Assembly: GCA_018713515.1 (NCBI GenBank)
Contig: DVOO01000006.1
Coordinates: 1 to 37,442, forward strand
Origin: Candidatus Scatomonas pullistercoris
GTDB taxonomy: Bacteria > Bacillota > Clostridia > Lachnospirales > Lachnospiraceae
Direction of reading: 5' to 3'
DNA: 37,442 nucleotides
This document shows positions 15,705 to 22,724 of the stretch, piece by piece; the stretch's first letter is position 1, and each line of letters opens with the position of its first letter. The notes under the pieces are model-generated. The model was not told the origin of the DNA. It made no database searches and saw nothing but the letters and a program-made list of their open reading frames with translations. A program made the position numbers and the translations under genes.

Positions 15705-16744
15705 TGTACGGCACCCCCTTTTCTGGACTTGCGAAGCAGATACAGGAAAAACGGACCGCCGCAGGCGGCGGTAATAATTCCCACCGGAATCTCCTGCGTG
15801 ATGGCGCTGCGGGCCACAGTATCGCAGAGGATCAGAAAAGTGCCGCCAAACACCAGAGAGACGGGCATCAGCACCCTGTGGCCCGGCCCCGTAAACAGGC
15901 GTACCACATGCGGAATCAGCAGTCCCACAAAGCCGATGATGCCTGTGGCCGATACTACTGCTGCCGTAACGATGCTGGTCACCACCAGAACCTTTTTCTT
16001 TACAAACTCCACGTTGACGCCAAGCTGTATGGCTGTCTCTTCTCCCATCAGCATAATGTCCAGTTCCCGTGCGGAAGTCAGCAAAAGGATAATTCCAACC
16101 ACCACATACGGCAGAATCGTCACCACCTGGTTCCAGCCCTTTCCGTTCAGGCTTCCCATCGTCCAGAACATGATCTGATCCATGCTTTGCTGATTAAACA
16201 GCATAATCAGAGACATAAACGCCGATAAACTCTGGTTGACCGCAATGCCTGACAAAAGCAGGCTGGCCACGGGAACCTTTTTCCCCCTTCTGGATATCGT
16301 GTAGACCAGAAGAACCGTAAGCAGCGCTCCGGCAAAAGCCAGAAATGTGGTGCCGGACAGACCGGCGATACTCCCTGAAAAATGAAGCACAATTCCGATT
16401 GCCGCTCCCAGCGCCGCTCCCGAGGAAATACCCAGGATAAACGGATCGGCCATGGGATTTTTAAAGATCCCCTGGTAACCGGCTCCGCATACGGACAGAG
16501 AAGCGCCTGTCAGGAAGCCCAGCAGAACCCTGGGCAGCCGGACGTCGCGGATAATTGTGATACTGCCCTCCGATATGCCTTCCAGGCTTACCGGTATATG
16601 GAAAACCTCGTGAAGCAGGATCCGGTTTATATCCCCCAGGGACACTGAGGCAGCTCCCATAACCGTACATATATAGATCAGGAAAAGACACCCTGCGATA
16701 GCCAGCGCCAGAGCCAGTTTTTTCTTTTTCTTTCTTTTCATCAT
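15701..16744 (-). CDS. btuC: Corrinoid ABC transporter permease BtuC (FecCD family)
   Basis: Integral membrane permease of the FecCD/BtuC family with about nine or ten hydrophobic segments. Hallmarks are LPRVLLGFLTGASLSVCGAGYQ, GISSGAALGAAIG and the cytoplasmic loop preceding GFVGLLIPHVVRLFTGPGHR, which contacts the ATPase. A longer frame begins with a TTG at 16798, but that lies against the hairpin downstream of btuF; the ATG at 16744 begins MMKRKKKKK, a typical cytoplasmic start, after GGGGAACAGGA, and gives 347 residues, normal for the family. It forms the channel of the BtuFCD importer. Confidence 0.9.
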   Translation of the reverse strand: MMKRKKKKKLALALAIAGCLFLIYICTVMGAASVSLGDINRILLHEVFHIPVSLEGISEGSITIIRDVRLPRVLLGFLTGASLSVCGAGYQGIFKNPMADPFILGISSGAALGAAIGIVLHFSGSIAGLSGTTFLAFAGALLTVLLVYTISRRGKKVPVASLLLSGIAVNQSLSAFMSLIMLFNQQSMDQIMFWTMGSLNGKGWNQVVTILPYVVVGIILLLTSARELDIMLMGEETAIQLGVNVEFVKKKVLVVTSIVTAAVVSATGIIGFVGLLIPHVVRLFTGPGHRVLMPVSLVFGGTFLILCDTVARSAITQEIPVGIITAACGGPFFLYLLRKSRKGGAVQ

Positions 16745-16798
16745 TCCTGTTCCCCGCTCAAAACGCGCGTCCGCGTTTTTTCTCACTGAACGTGCCAA

Positions 16799-16837
16799 AG
16801 AGGGGTCCTGCAGTTTCTTTCTTGCAGGACTCCCTCT
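16799..16837 (-). promoter_or_regulatory. Intercistronic hairpin between btuF and btuC
   Basis: Arms AGAGGGG-TCCTGCA (16799-16812) and TGCAGGA-CTCCCTCT (16823-16837), about 14 bp with one bulge. On the minus strand only TTT follows, so it is a poor terminator; the T run is on the plus strand. Such hairpins commonly stabilise the 3' end of the binding-protein mRNA so that it is made in excess over permease and ATPase. Confidence 0.6.
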
Positions 16838-16849
16838 GTCTTTTTCCGG

Positions 16850-17875
16850 TTATGAAAACAGCTCCGGATAGATCTGTTCGGCCAGAAGTCTGGTTCCTTC
16901 TGCCAGCCTGGGACCCGCCCGCTGGATCATGTCGGCTTCCGGAGAGAGGCCGTCGTAATAGATAATCCGGTCATTCCGGATGCAGTCCAGCTCCGACAGC
17001 CCGGAGACCGCCTTCAGATTCTCCGGCGTGCTGTAGAGAGAAATGTATACGTCCGGATTGCTCTCTATAATTTTTTCCAGAGAGAGCTGGGGCCATGTTT
17101 CGCCGGTGTCCGCCGCCACGTTCCTGACGCCGATGTTCTCCAGCATATTTCCCAGAAGAGATCCCTCTCCGGCGCTGTAGTAGTCGCCCAGATCGATAAA
17201 GGCGGATTTCTCTTCCGTATTTGCGGAAAGGATTTCCTGAAGTCCGTCCATTTCCGCTTCCATTCCGGCTGTAATTTCCCGGGCCTTTTCATTCAGGTTC
17301 AGCACCTGCCCTGCTGTGAGGATGTCCTGTTCCACGCTTTCGATATTATTTGCAGAAAAAACGATCACGCTGGCTCCGGCATTTTCCACCTGGCTTCGGA
17401 TGGCCTCGTCAATAAAATCCGAAGCAAAGATTACGTCCGGCGTCATGGAGATAATCAGTTCCGTATTCGGCGAGGTATAGGTTCCGATGGAAGGCACATC
17501 TGCAGCCTCTTCCGGGTAATTGCAGTAATCCGTCCTTCCCACAATTCTCTCTCCAGCTCCCAGCGCAAACAGCGTTTCCGTATTGGCCGGGGAAAGCGAC
17601 AGCACCCGCTCAGGTTCTTCCTCGATCGTAACCGTATTTCCAAGGTCGTCGGTGATTGTCAGAGGATATTGTGTCTCTTCGGCAGATATAGCCGAAGTGC
17701 TGTCTGCGGTTCCGCTGCTCCCGGATACACCGGCTGCCGCACTGCCGTCCGGGACACTGTCTGAGACCGTACTCTCCGCCGCGCTTCCTGCCGAGCTGTT
17801 CCCGCATCCGGCCGCTGCCGGCATGGCCAAAATCATAGAAGAAGCTAAAAGAACGCCGGTAATTTTCTTTTTCAT
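16850..17875 (-). CDS. btuF: Corrinoid-binding lipoprotein BtuF-like
   Basis: 341 residues. A signal peptide ends in a lipobox with Cys 24 (MPAAAGC), followed by a Ser/Ala/Gly linker to about 70, then a class III (helical-backbone) substrate-binding fold: ITDDLGNTVTIEEEPERVLSL, LGAGERIVGRTDYCNYPEEA, TSPNTELIISMTPDVIFAS, and DIGAL-free C-terminal half ending LLAEQIYPELF. It captures corrinoids outside the membrane and delivers them to BtuCD. AGGGAGG precedes the ATG. First gene of the operon. A B12 riboswitch was looked for upstream and not found. Heme or siderophore binding is the alternative, less likely given CbiZ. Confidence 0.87.
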   Translation of the reverse strand: MKKKITGVLLASSMILAMPAAAGCGNSSAGSAAESTVSDSVPDGSAAAGVSGSSGTADSTSAISAEETQYPLTITDDLGNTVTIEEEPERVLSLSPANTETLFALGAGERIVGRTDYCNYPEEAADVPSIGTYTSPNTELIISMTPDVIFASDFIDEAIRSQVENAGASVIVFSANNIESVEQDILTAGQVLNLNEKAREITAGMEAEMDGLQEILSANTEEKSAFIDLGDYYSAGEGSLLGNMLENIGVRNVAADTGETWPQLSLEKIIESNPDVYISLYSTPENLKAVSGLSELDCIRNDRIIYYDGLSPEADMIQRAGPRLAEGTRLLAEQIYPELFS

Positions 17876-17924
17876 TGTATATTAACCTCCCTGTATACTG
17901 ATTTCCTGGGTTCGGCTAAGTATC

Positions 17925-18135
17925 TCATATCGCGGTAAATTTGTCAAATAGGCTGTGGCCAAAGCATAGAAGCCCTCCATACCAGGGGAAACCGCCCTGC
18001 TCCATATAAACAGAATTCTGCGGGATATCGAACAGATGCGCGTGGATGTGCAGTTTTCCAATCCGGAAATCCTTGTGCAGGATCAGGTCTATCTCTCCGT
18101 TCCGGCCGGCATAAAGTAATCCGGCTGCCCATACC
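17925..18135 (-). pseudogene. Unrecognised coding remnant upstream of btuF
   Basis: About 70 residues in one frame ending at TGA 17927-17925, with segments GRNGEIDLILHKDFRIGKLH, IHAHLFDIPQNSVYMEQGGF and LLCFGHSLFDKFTA. The composition and third-position bias look like genuine coding sequence, while the upstream continuation (to 18281) crosses hairpins and promoters and does not. No start codon with a ribosome site was found. I read it as the 3' end of a lost gene; the family was not recognised. It may also be the 5' untranslated region of btuF, which starts 50 bases downstream. Confidence 0.4.
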
Positions 18136-18174
18136 GTCAGTTTCTTCCGGCAGTGTGCAGTGCCCTGTAAAATC

Positions 18175-18196
18175 TTTGCGCCAGTTTTGGCGCAAA
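18175..18196 (+). promoter_or_regulatory. 9-bp perfect inverted repeat upstream of the MATE promoter
   Basis: Arms TTTGCGCCA (18175-18183) and TGGCGCAAA (18188-18196) with loop GTTT. It ends 7 bases before the -35 of the MATE promoter, a position that suits an operator or activator site. On the minus strand it lacks a T tract, so a terminator is unlikely. Confidence 0.5.
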
Positions 18197-18203
18197 ATTG
18201 GGG

Positions 18204-18233
18204 TTGACGTCCCTCCTGCCCCTGTGTTATATT
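18204..18233 (+). promoter_or_regulatory. Promoter of the MATE gene
   Basis: -35 TTGACG (18204-18209), 18-base spacer, -10 TATATT (18228-18233). It drives a leader of about 135 bases with an intrinsic terminator. Confidence 0.65.
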
Positions 18234-18239
18234 GACCTG

Positions 18240-18357
18240 GAAATTGAATACGGAATCCTGCGGCGCAGAGAAGCGCCGCATCTTAAACGAGGCGTTCGAA
18301 AGTTACCCCTGGGGTACGGCTTGGGCTGTACGGTAGCTTTCCGAACGTCTTTTTTAT
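18240..18357 (+). ncRNA. Leader RNA with intrinsic terminator ahead of the MATE gene
   Basis: First hairpin: TGCGGCGC (18259-18266)/GCGCCGCA (18273-18280), perfect 8 bp. Then a terminator stem GGCGTTCGAAAG (18291-18302)/CTTTCCGAACGTC (18337-18349, one bulged C, one G-U) followed by TTTTTT at 18350-18355. The large terminator loop has its own 7-bp stem GTACGGC/GCTGTAC (18314-18331, one G-U). A 30-codon frame from TTG 18244 to TAG 18336 (ends SYPWGTAWAVR) runs through the left arm and could act as a leader peptide. This is the architecture of a riboswitch or attenuator; I could not match it to guanidine, preQ1, fluoride, purine or B12 classes. Confidence 0.6.
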
Positions 18358-18375
18358 TCAGAAAGGAAATATACC

Positions 18376-19381
18376 ATGCAAAAGAAACAGCACGCCCAAA
18401 CCGTCGCCGGAGCGCTTCTGGCCTTTACAATTCCACTGATCTTAAGCGGTCTGCTGCAGCAGATGTTCAACTGGGTAGACGCCTTTATCGTCGGCAATAT
18501 CGAAGGCGAGACTGCGCTGGCCGGAATCGGCGCCACGACCTCGCTCTATAATCTGTTTGTCACGGTCATCACCGGATTTACCTCCGGCCTGTCCGTATTG
18601 TCCGCGCAGCAGTACGGTATGGGCGAAGAAAGGAAAATCACAGGGCTGCTTTCCTCCTATGCCATCCTGCTGGGCGCGCTCTTCGCGGCAGTTGCTGCGG
18701 CAGGAATCCTGTTTGCCGATAAAATCCTGCTCCTTCTGAATACGCCCGCCGAAATTTTTGCCGACGCGGAAAGCTACCTGCGGCTTCTGCTGCCCGGCAT
18801 TCCGTTTCTGGCCGTATATAACACGTATTCCGCGATTCTCCGGGGGATCGGAAACAGCCGGGCTCCGTTTCTGGCTGTCCTTGTCTCCTCCGGCGTCAAC
18901 ATCGGGCTGGATCTGGTATTCGTAGCGGTTCTGGGATTCGGCGCGGCAGGCGCTGCCGCCGCCACAGCCATTTCCCAGGCTGCCATGACTGTTTTCATCA
19001 TCGTTTATGCCGTGCGCAGATACCCCGCGCTCCGTTTTTCTTTTTCCAGGGGCGCTCTTGGCAGGCTGCCCTTAAAAAGCGGCCTTTGGTCTGACCGCCG
19101 CCTCTGTGTCCATCGGAAAAAGCTTCTTCCATTCCATCGCAGGCTTTTACATCATCTATGGAATCAGCATGGCCATCAGGGGCTACCTGGAGGGCACCGG
19201 CGATATGGTGTTCTCCGGCATTACAGGCATCCTTTCCCTCGGCGTGCGGATCGCGTGTTCCTACGCATTCCGTCCGGTATTCGGCAATATGGTGGTTGCA
19301 TACGCGGAAGCCTTTTCCTGGTTCTTCCTGCTGCTGCTTTTTTTCCTGCGGTATGTCTGGAGACAGCGGAAGCAGGTTTAG
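18376..19381 (+). pseudogene. MATE-family multidrug/sodium antiporter, internally deleted and frameshifted
   Basis: From ATG 18376 (AGAAAGGAA upstream) about 235 residues match the N-terminal half of a MATE exporter: ALLAFTIPLILSGLLQQMFN, LAGIGATTSLYNLFVTVITG, ILRGIGNSRAPFLAVLVSSG. Near 19080 the frame breaks. The C-terminal end continues one base out of frame: SIGKSFFHSIAGFYIIYGIS, AIRGYLEGTGDMVFSGITGI and the final YVWRQRKQV, stop at 19381. A full MATE has about 450 residues; here about 130 residues of the second six-helix bundle are missing. The span of 1006 bases is not divisible by three. The continuing first frame to 19557 is nonsense. Export function is almost surely lost. Confidence 0.85.
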
Positions 19382-19415
19382 GACATACCTGGCTAATGGG
19401 CGTGCCTTTTGATTT

Positions 19416-20111
19416 TTATTTCCCCCGGTTCCATGCTTTTTGTTTTTCCAGTACATCGGCAAACGCTTTCGGAAGTTCCTGCACCAGATTTTCTTCGCCA
19501 AGAATGGGGCACAGATCCTCTTTCATAAATACAGGAATATCCAGGGCATGTGCCTGATCCGTCAGGTTACGGACCCATTCCGGCCTGGAAATTACTTTAC
19601 CTTTTCTCCGCCCGGTCTCCGTGCCAATAACAATCCAGTCGATGCCGGACAGATCCACAGTTCCAATATCATCAAACATCGGCTCAAACGTTACATGATA
19701 GTGCCGCCCCTGAATATTTCTCCGCAGTGCGGCGATTCGTCCTTTTTCCTTCTGCGATGTCACGGTCACGCCAAACCAGGCGTTGGAAAGCCCGCTGGAA
19801 AAACGAACGGACTCCGGTTTCTTTGTCAGAAACAGATATTGATGCTGGGGATTTTCCGCCATTTTGGCAAAAATCTCTTCACGCCAGGCAGGCTGCCATT
19901 CTGAAAAATCGCTCATGCCAGTCAGCAGAAAATTCTGCGGGCGTTGTTTTTCCATAATCCGCAGCTTATCCGGAAAGAATTCCGGCTTGCTGAAATCGTC
20001 AGTCAACCGAAAACGTCTGGCATTATTCCGGGCATAACAATAGGAACAGCCTACCGTACATCCAATCACCAGGTTCATGTTTTGAATATTATCCTTTATG
20101 CAGACACTCAT
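19416..20111 (-). CDS. Radical SAM protein of the phage Gp37/Gp68 (DUF5131) type, mobile-pair protein B-like
   Basis: 231 residues. CTVGCSYCYA puts the radical SAM cysteines at 18, 22 and 25 (CxxxCxxC), and the later FLLTGMSDFSEWQ, YLFLTKKPESV, WFGVTVTSQKEKGR and VIGTETGRRKGKV segments match the Gp37/Gp68 family first seen in phages. With a MarR regulator translated just before it (stop and start overlap as TGATG), it fits what is annotated as the 'radical SAM mobile pair' system, in which this would be protein B. The partner radical SAM protein A is not adjacent; the next gene is the MATE remnant, convergent. Substrate is unknown. The gene looks intact. Confidence 0.82.
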   Translation of the reverse strand: MSVCIKDNIQNMNLVIGCTVGCSYCYARNNARRFRLTDDFSKPEFFPDKLRIMEKQRPQNFLLTGMSDFSEWQPAWREEIFAKMAENPQHQYLFLTKKPESVRFSSGLSNAWFGVTVTSQKEKGRIAALRRNIQGRHYHVTFEPMFDDIGTVDLSGIDWIVIGTETGRRKGKVISRPEWVRNLTDQAHALDIPVFMKEDLCPILGEENLVQELPKAFADVLEKQKAWNRGK

Positions 20112-20542
20112 CAGAGGACTTCCTCCACATTTTTCAGGATACGGCGAAGATAGTTCTCCAACTGTTCGATTTCTTCGTCAGCGAAACCTTTGTAATAAAT
20201 GCTGCTGATTTCTTCGGTTACCGCGTTATATTCCTGCTCCAGCCCTTTCGCTTCCTCAGTCAGGAAAATAAGAATTTTTCTCCGGTCTTTATCGCCGCGA
20301 TCCCGATAAATCAGATTTGCCGCTTCCATACGGTCGAGCATACTGGTTAACGTAGTCATGGCGAGGCCGGTCTCCCTGGACAATTCACTGATGGGGATTC
20401 CGTTTTTCTGCCAGAGGACATAAAGAATTCTGCCCTGCGGGCCATTGAAGGCATCTATATTTTTCTCGCTCAGTATGCGTTCAAAAATACGTCCTCCGAC
20501 CTGCTTAATCCGCGTAATTAAAAATCCGCCCTGTGTTTTCAT
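20111..20542 (-). CDS. MarR-family regulator of the radical SAM mobile-pair type
   Basis: 143 residues, a single winged helix-turn-helix domain flanked by dimerisation helices: GRILYVLWQKNGIPISELSR, LAMTTLTSMLDRMEAANLI and the wing RDRGDKDRRKILIFLTEEAK. The N-terminus GGFLITRIKQVGGRIFERIL is like that of MarR proteins paired with mobile radical SAM genes. AAGGAAGG lies 8 bases before the ATG, only about 20 bases after a terminator that closes the flavin reductase gene, so expression needs read-through or a promoter inside that terminator. The 22-bp palindrome in the upstream promoter is the natural candidate operator for it. Confidence 0.88.
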   Translation of the reverse strand: MKTQGGFLITRIKQVGGRIFERILSEKNIDAFNGPQGRILYVLWQKNGIPISELSRETGLAMTTLTSMLDRMEAANLIYRDRGDKDRRKILIFLTEEAKGLEQEYNAVTEEISSIYYKGFADEEIEQLENYLRRILKNVEEVL

Positions 20543-20561
20543 ACGATATCCTTCCTTAACT

Positions 20562-20590
20562 TAAAAAGCGGCTATTTGTGAACAGCCGCT
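20562..20590 (-). terminator. Intrinsic terminator between flavin reductase and marR
   Basis: On the minus strand AGCGGCT (20590-20584), 10-base loop, AGCCGCT (20573-20567), then TTTTT. It sits 12 bases after the flavin reductase stop and 20 before the marR ATG, so it may act as a partial attenuator within one transcription unit. Confidence 0.8.
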
Positions 20591-20601
20591 CTCAACCTTT
20601 C

Positions 20602-21105
20602 TTACCTTTTTTGCGCTGCCGCAAATTCAGCATAGCCTTTCCAGCCAAATACCGCAGCCACATCTTCATCGCCGTATACGCTCTTCACATCGCAGAGATG
20701 CACGACGTGATCATCTGCATCCATCGTCTCTGCCACCGCTGCATGAATGAGCAGCCTGCAGGGAACAGGCGCCTTGATGTTCGTGCCTTCCACCTCCTGC
20801 ATGGTCAGACCGACTTTCGCAATTTTATCCGTATCCCGTCCTGAACATGTGCCGCAGCCAATCAAAGCTCCCGCCAGTTCGATTCCGGGAACAGCAAGGA
20901 CAACCTCTTTTTTCCCGGCCAGCAATTCCAGGCTGTAGGCCCCTTTATTCAGGGAAAACATGATCTTCCCGGGATTTGTGGACGCGAAAGCCCAGAATGC
21001 CAGAGTCGCAAGATTGGTACTGCCGTCCGGTTTTTCGGTGCAGATCAAAGTCATGGAGTTCGGGGAAGTATAAGCAGGTGCATGATCGATACTGATTTTT
21101 ACCAT
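20602..21105 (-). CDS. Flavin reductase-like FMN-binding protein (flavoredoxin type)
   Basis: 167 residues of the split-barrel flavin reductase family. The segments SPNSMTLICTEKPDG, NLATLAFWAFASTNPGKIMF and CGTCSGRDTDKIAKVGLTM fit the FMN-binding split barrel; the last two cysteines (GCGTCSG) are typical of the flavoredoxin-like branch in anaerobes. It probably moves electrons through FMN in the cytoplasm; NAD(P)H dependence is not shown by the sequence. AAGGAGG lies 7-8 bases before the ATG. It is first in a unit with marR and the radical SAM gene, so it could supply the reducing equivalents a radical SAM enzyme needs; that link is inference. Confidence 0.8.
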   Translation of the reverse strand: MVKISIDHAPAYTSPNSMTLICTEKPDGSTNLATLAFWAFASTNPGKIMFSLNKGAYSLELLAGKKEVVLAVPGIELAGALIGCGTCSGRDTDKIAKVGLTMQEVEGTNIKAPVPCRLLIHAAVAETMDADDHVVHLCDVKSVYGDEDVAAVFGWKGYAEFAAAQKR

Positions 21106-21136
21106 AATGAATTCCTCCTTTTATTGTTCTACTTAG

Positions 21137-21158
21137 AATATTACTATATAGTATTATT
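21137..21158. promoter_or_regulatory. 22-bp palindrome, probable MarR operator
   Basis: Core TACTATATAGTA (21142-21153) is a perfect 12-bp palindrome; flanks AATA and TATT extend it to 22 bp with one mismatched pair. It covers the -10 and most of the spacer of the flavin reductase promoter, a classical repressor position. MarR proteins bind A/T-rich palindromes of this length. Confidence 0.7.
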
Positions 21159-21166
21159 TTTGTCAA
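21138..21166 (-). promoter_or_regulatory. Promoter of the flavin reductase gene
   Basis: Minus-strand -35 TTGACA, a perfect consensus (21166-21161), 17-base spacer, -10 TAATAT (21143-21138). Confidence 0.75.
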
Positions 21167-21234
21167 CTATTTCCTGCTGTTTCTTCCTGCTGAAATTCTT
21201 CCATCATTTTCCTTCTCTCCCATCGCATCCGTTG

Positions 21235-22071
21235 TCATTCCACAGCTTCCCTGGCCAGCTCATGAAGAATCTCCGCCAGATCCCCGTCCAGGCCGTAAGC
21301 CTTGTCCCGAATCTCCTCCGGAATAAAAATCTCGCCCAGATTGACCGTCACATAAACCGCCCGAGGCTCCCTGGCCGCCAGCCGCGTAAGCGGCGCTTTG
21401 ATGAGCTGATTTCTCCAGCCGATACCCAGCTCCAGAATCGCCAGCTTCTTGCCGCGATACCGCTCCAGAAAAGCCTCCAGACGCTTCCGGCTGTCAGTCT
21501 CGGGGATAAAATTTCCGTCCAGCGCCATATGGACCTGCATGGGCCCGCCGCAGACCGGACAATGAGGAACCAGCTCCGAAAGGATTTTCCCGTCCCGCTC
21601 TGTTTCCGCCATCCTTCCGGCCAGACCGGACCAGGGGTAAACCTTCTCATGGCAGCGGGCAGCGCACTGCATGGTCAGCCAGTTGCCCTCCACCTCATAA
21701 ATCTTCTCCGGCGCGAATCCGCACATTTCGAAATGGCACTCTCCGTTGGAAGTAACGACAAAGTACTCCTTTTTGCCGATTACTTTTTTCAGATCCGCCA
21801 TCACCGGTGTTTCCCGGTATTCTCCGCAGTAATGACGGATCAGGCGGGACCAGAAGCCCCACTTTTCCTCTTCCGAGGGCCATTTCGCGCCCATGCCCTG
21901 GAGGATGCACCGGAGACCGTACTTCCGCTTCAGATCTCCGAACACTTCATCAAAAGCCTGATTGTCCGCAAACAGGTGAAGCCCTTCCGTAATGGACAGG
22001 CCGTTGCTGACGCCGATCAGAACGGCGTCCGCCTGCCGGATTTTTTCTGCGATTTCTCTGTATGCGGTCAT
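21235..22071 (-). CDS. Sirtuin-like NAD-dependent deacylase/ADP-ribosyltransferase homologue
   Basis: 278 residues of the Sir2 family in a divergent form. The NAD-binding loop reads IGVSNGLSITEGL (19-31) in place of the usual GAG.S...G, and the TTN.D motif is TSNGECHFEMCG. Four zinc-ligand cysteines are available (CAARCHEK, then CPVCGGP). ILELGIGWRNQLIKAP is the C-terminal Rossmann strand. The catalytic His of deacetylases is not obvious, as in the class M/related sirtuins that act as ADP-ribosyl transferases. It overlaps the preceding sirtuin gene (ATGA). Substrate cannot be stated. Confidence 0.75.
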   Translation of the reverse strand: MTAYREIAEKIRQADAVLIGVSNGLSITEGLHLFADNQAFDEVFGDLKRKYGLRCILQGMGAKWPSEEEKWGFWSRLIRHYCGEYRETPVMADLKKVIGKKEYFVVTSNGECHFEMCGFAPEKIYEVEGNWLTMQCAARCHEKVYPWSGLAGRMAETERDGKILSELVPHCPVCGGPMQVHMALDGNFIPETDSRKRLEAFLERYRGKKLAILELGIGWRNQLIKAPLTRLAAREPRAVYVTVNLGEIFIPEEIRDKAYGLDGDLAEILHELAREAVE

Positions 22072-22625
22072 GCGGACACCTCCCCGGCTGCCGGGCGCTG
22101 CAGCGCATGCGCGGCAGCCCGCAGCACCCGCCCGATATCTCCTGTAATTACCATGCCCCTGTCCTCGATCTCCTTCGGCAGGAAAGCATACCTGTCATTC
22201 ACGGCGATATAGCGGGCCTGCGGCAGGTTAAGCGTCAGATTCCAGAAGGGTTCCTGAATAAACATGGGCGTCATGCGCCCCACGCCAAGCTCCAGAAAGA
22301 GAATCCTCCTGTCCCGGTTCTGCCGGATATACTTTGAGATTTTCTGATATTCCCCGTCATACTTCCGCCCCTGCAGAAAATTTCCGTACCCGCGCACCCA
22401 GGGAAACGCCTCCGCCCCGCAGTGGGGACACCTGGGAATCATCTCCGCCGGAACGGACGTCCCCTCTCCCATGACCCGGATCATATCATTTACCGGTTCT
22501 ACCGCGTCCCAGGTATCGTCCTGACAGCACCTGGAGCACTGGAAGAAACGGTGATCCCCCTGGATTTCGCTGACCTTTTCTTCCGGATACAGCTTTACAA
22601 ACTGGGTATCCTGGTTGGTGGTCAC
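22068..22625 (-). pseudogene. Sirtuin-like protein lacking its N-terminal NAD-binding part
   Basis: 185 residues from a GTG at 22625. It begins exactly at the canonical TTNQDTQF motif, followed by the zinc module (FQCSRCCQDD, then CPHCGAEAFPWVRGYGNF) and the C-terminal ILFLELGVGRMTPMFIQEPF. Full-length relatives have about 90-110 residues before that motif with the NAD-binding GAG loop; these are absent, and the GTG has no ribosome site. Upstream DNA is the regulator's promoter region. So the gene has lost its 5' part, unless the shortened protein is stabilised by the second sirtuin as a complex. It is translationally coupled to that gene. Confidence 0.65.
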
Positions 22626-22626
22626 A

Positions 22627-22651
22627 AGATGTAAATATTATTTTAACATCT
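22627..22651. promoter_or_regulatory. Inverted repeat in the sirtuin/rrf2 intergenic region
   Basis: Arms AGATGT (22627-22632) and ACATCT (22646-22651), extended inward by AA/TT after one mismatch. It lies between the divergent genes and may be the Rrf2-family regulator's operator. A TTAACAT motif recurs at 22643 and near 22701. Confidence 0.35.
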
Positions 22652-22667
22652 TTAGTCTATCATGGGG

Positions 22668-22696
22668 TTGCGCGCCTGTCAACATGCTGTTATAAT
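22668..22696 (+). promoter_or_regulatory. Promoter of the Rrf2-family gene
   Basis: -10 TATAAT (22691-22696), 17-base spacer, poor -35 TTGCGC (22668-22673), a pattern that usually needs an activator or is weak. Confidence 0.5.
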
Positions 22697-22724
22697 TAAA
22701 TTAACATTTAAGGAGGACATGCTC

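Noticed and set aside
14586-16178. Plus-strand open frame of 530 codons
   Set aside because: Antisense to btuD and btuC, which are clearly real; translation shows no recognised domain.
17876-18240. Cobalamin riboswitch upstream of btuF
   Set aside because: I looked for the B12 box and the GCCACTG core on the minus strand and found neither; the region holds a coding-like remnant instead.
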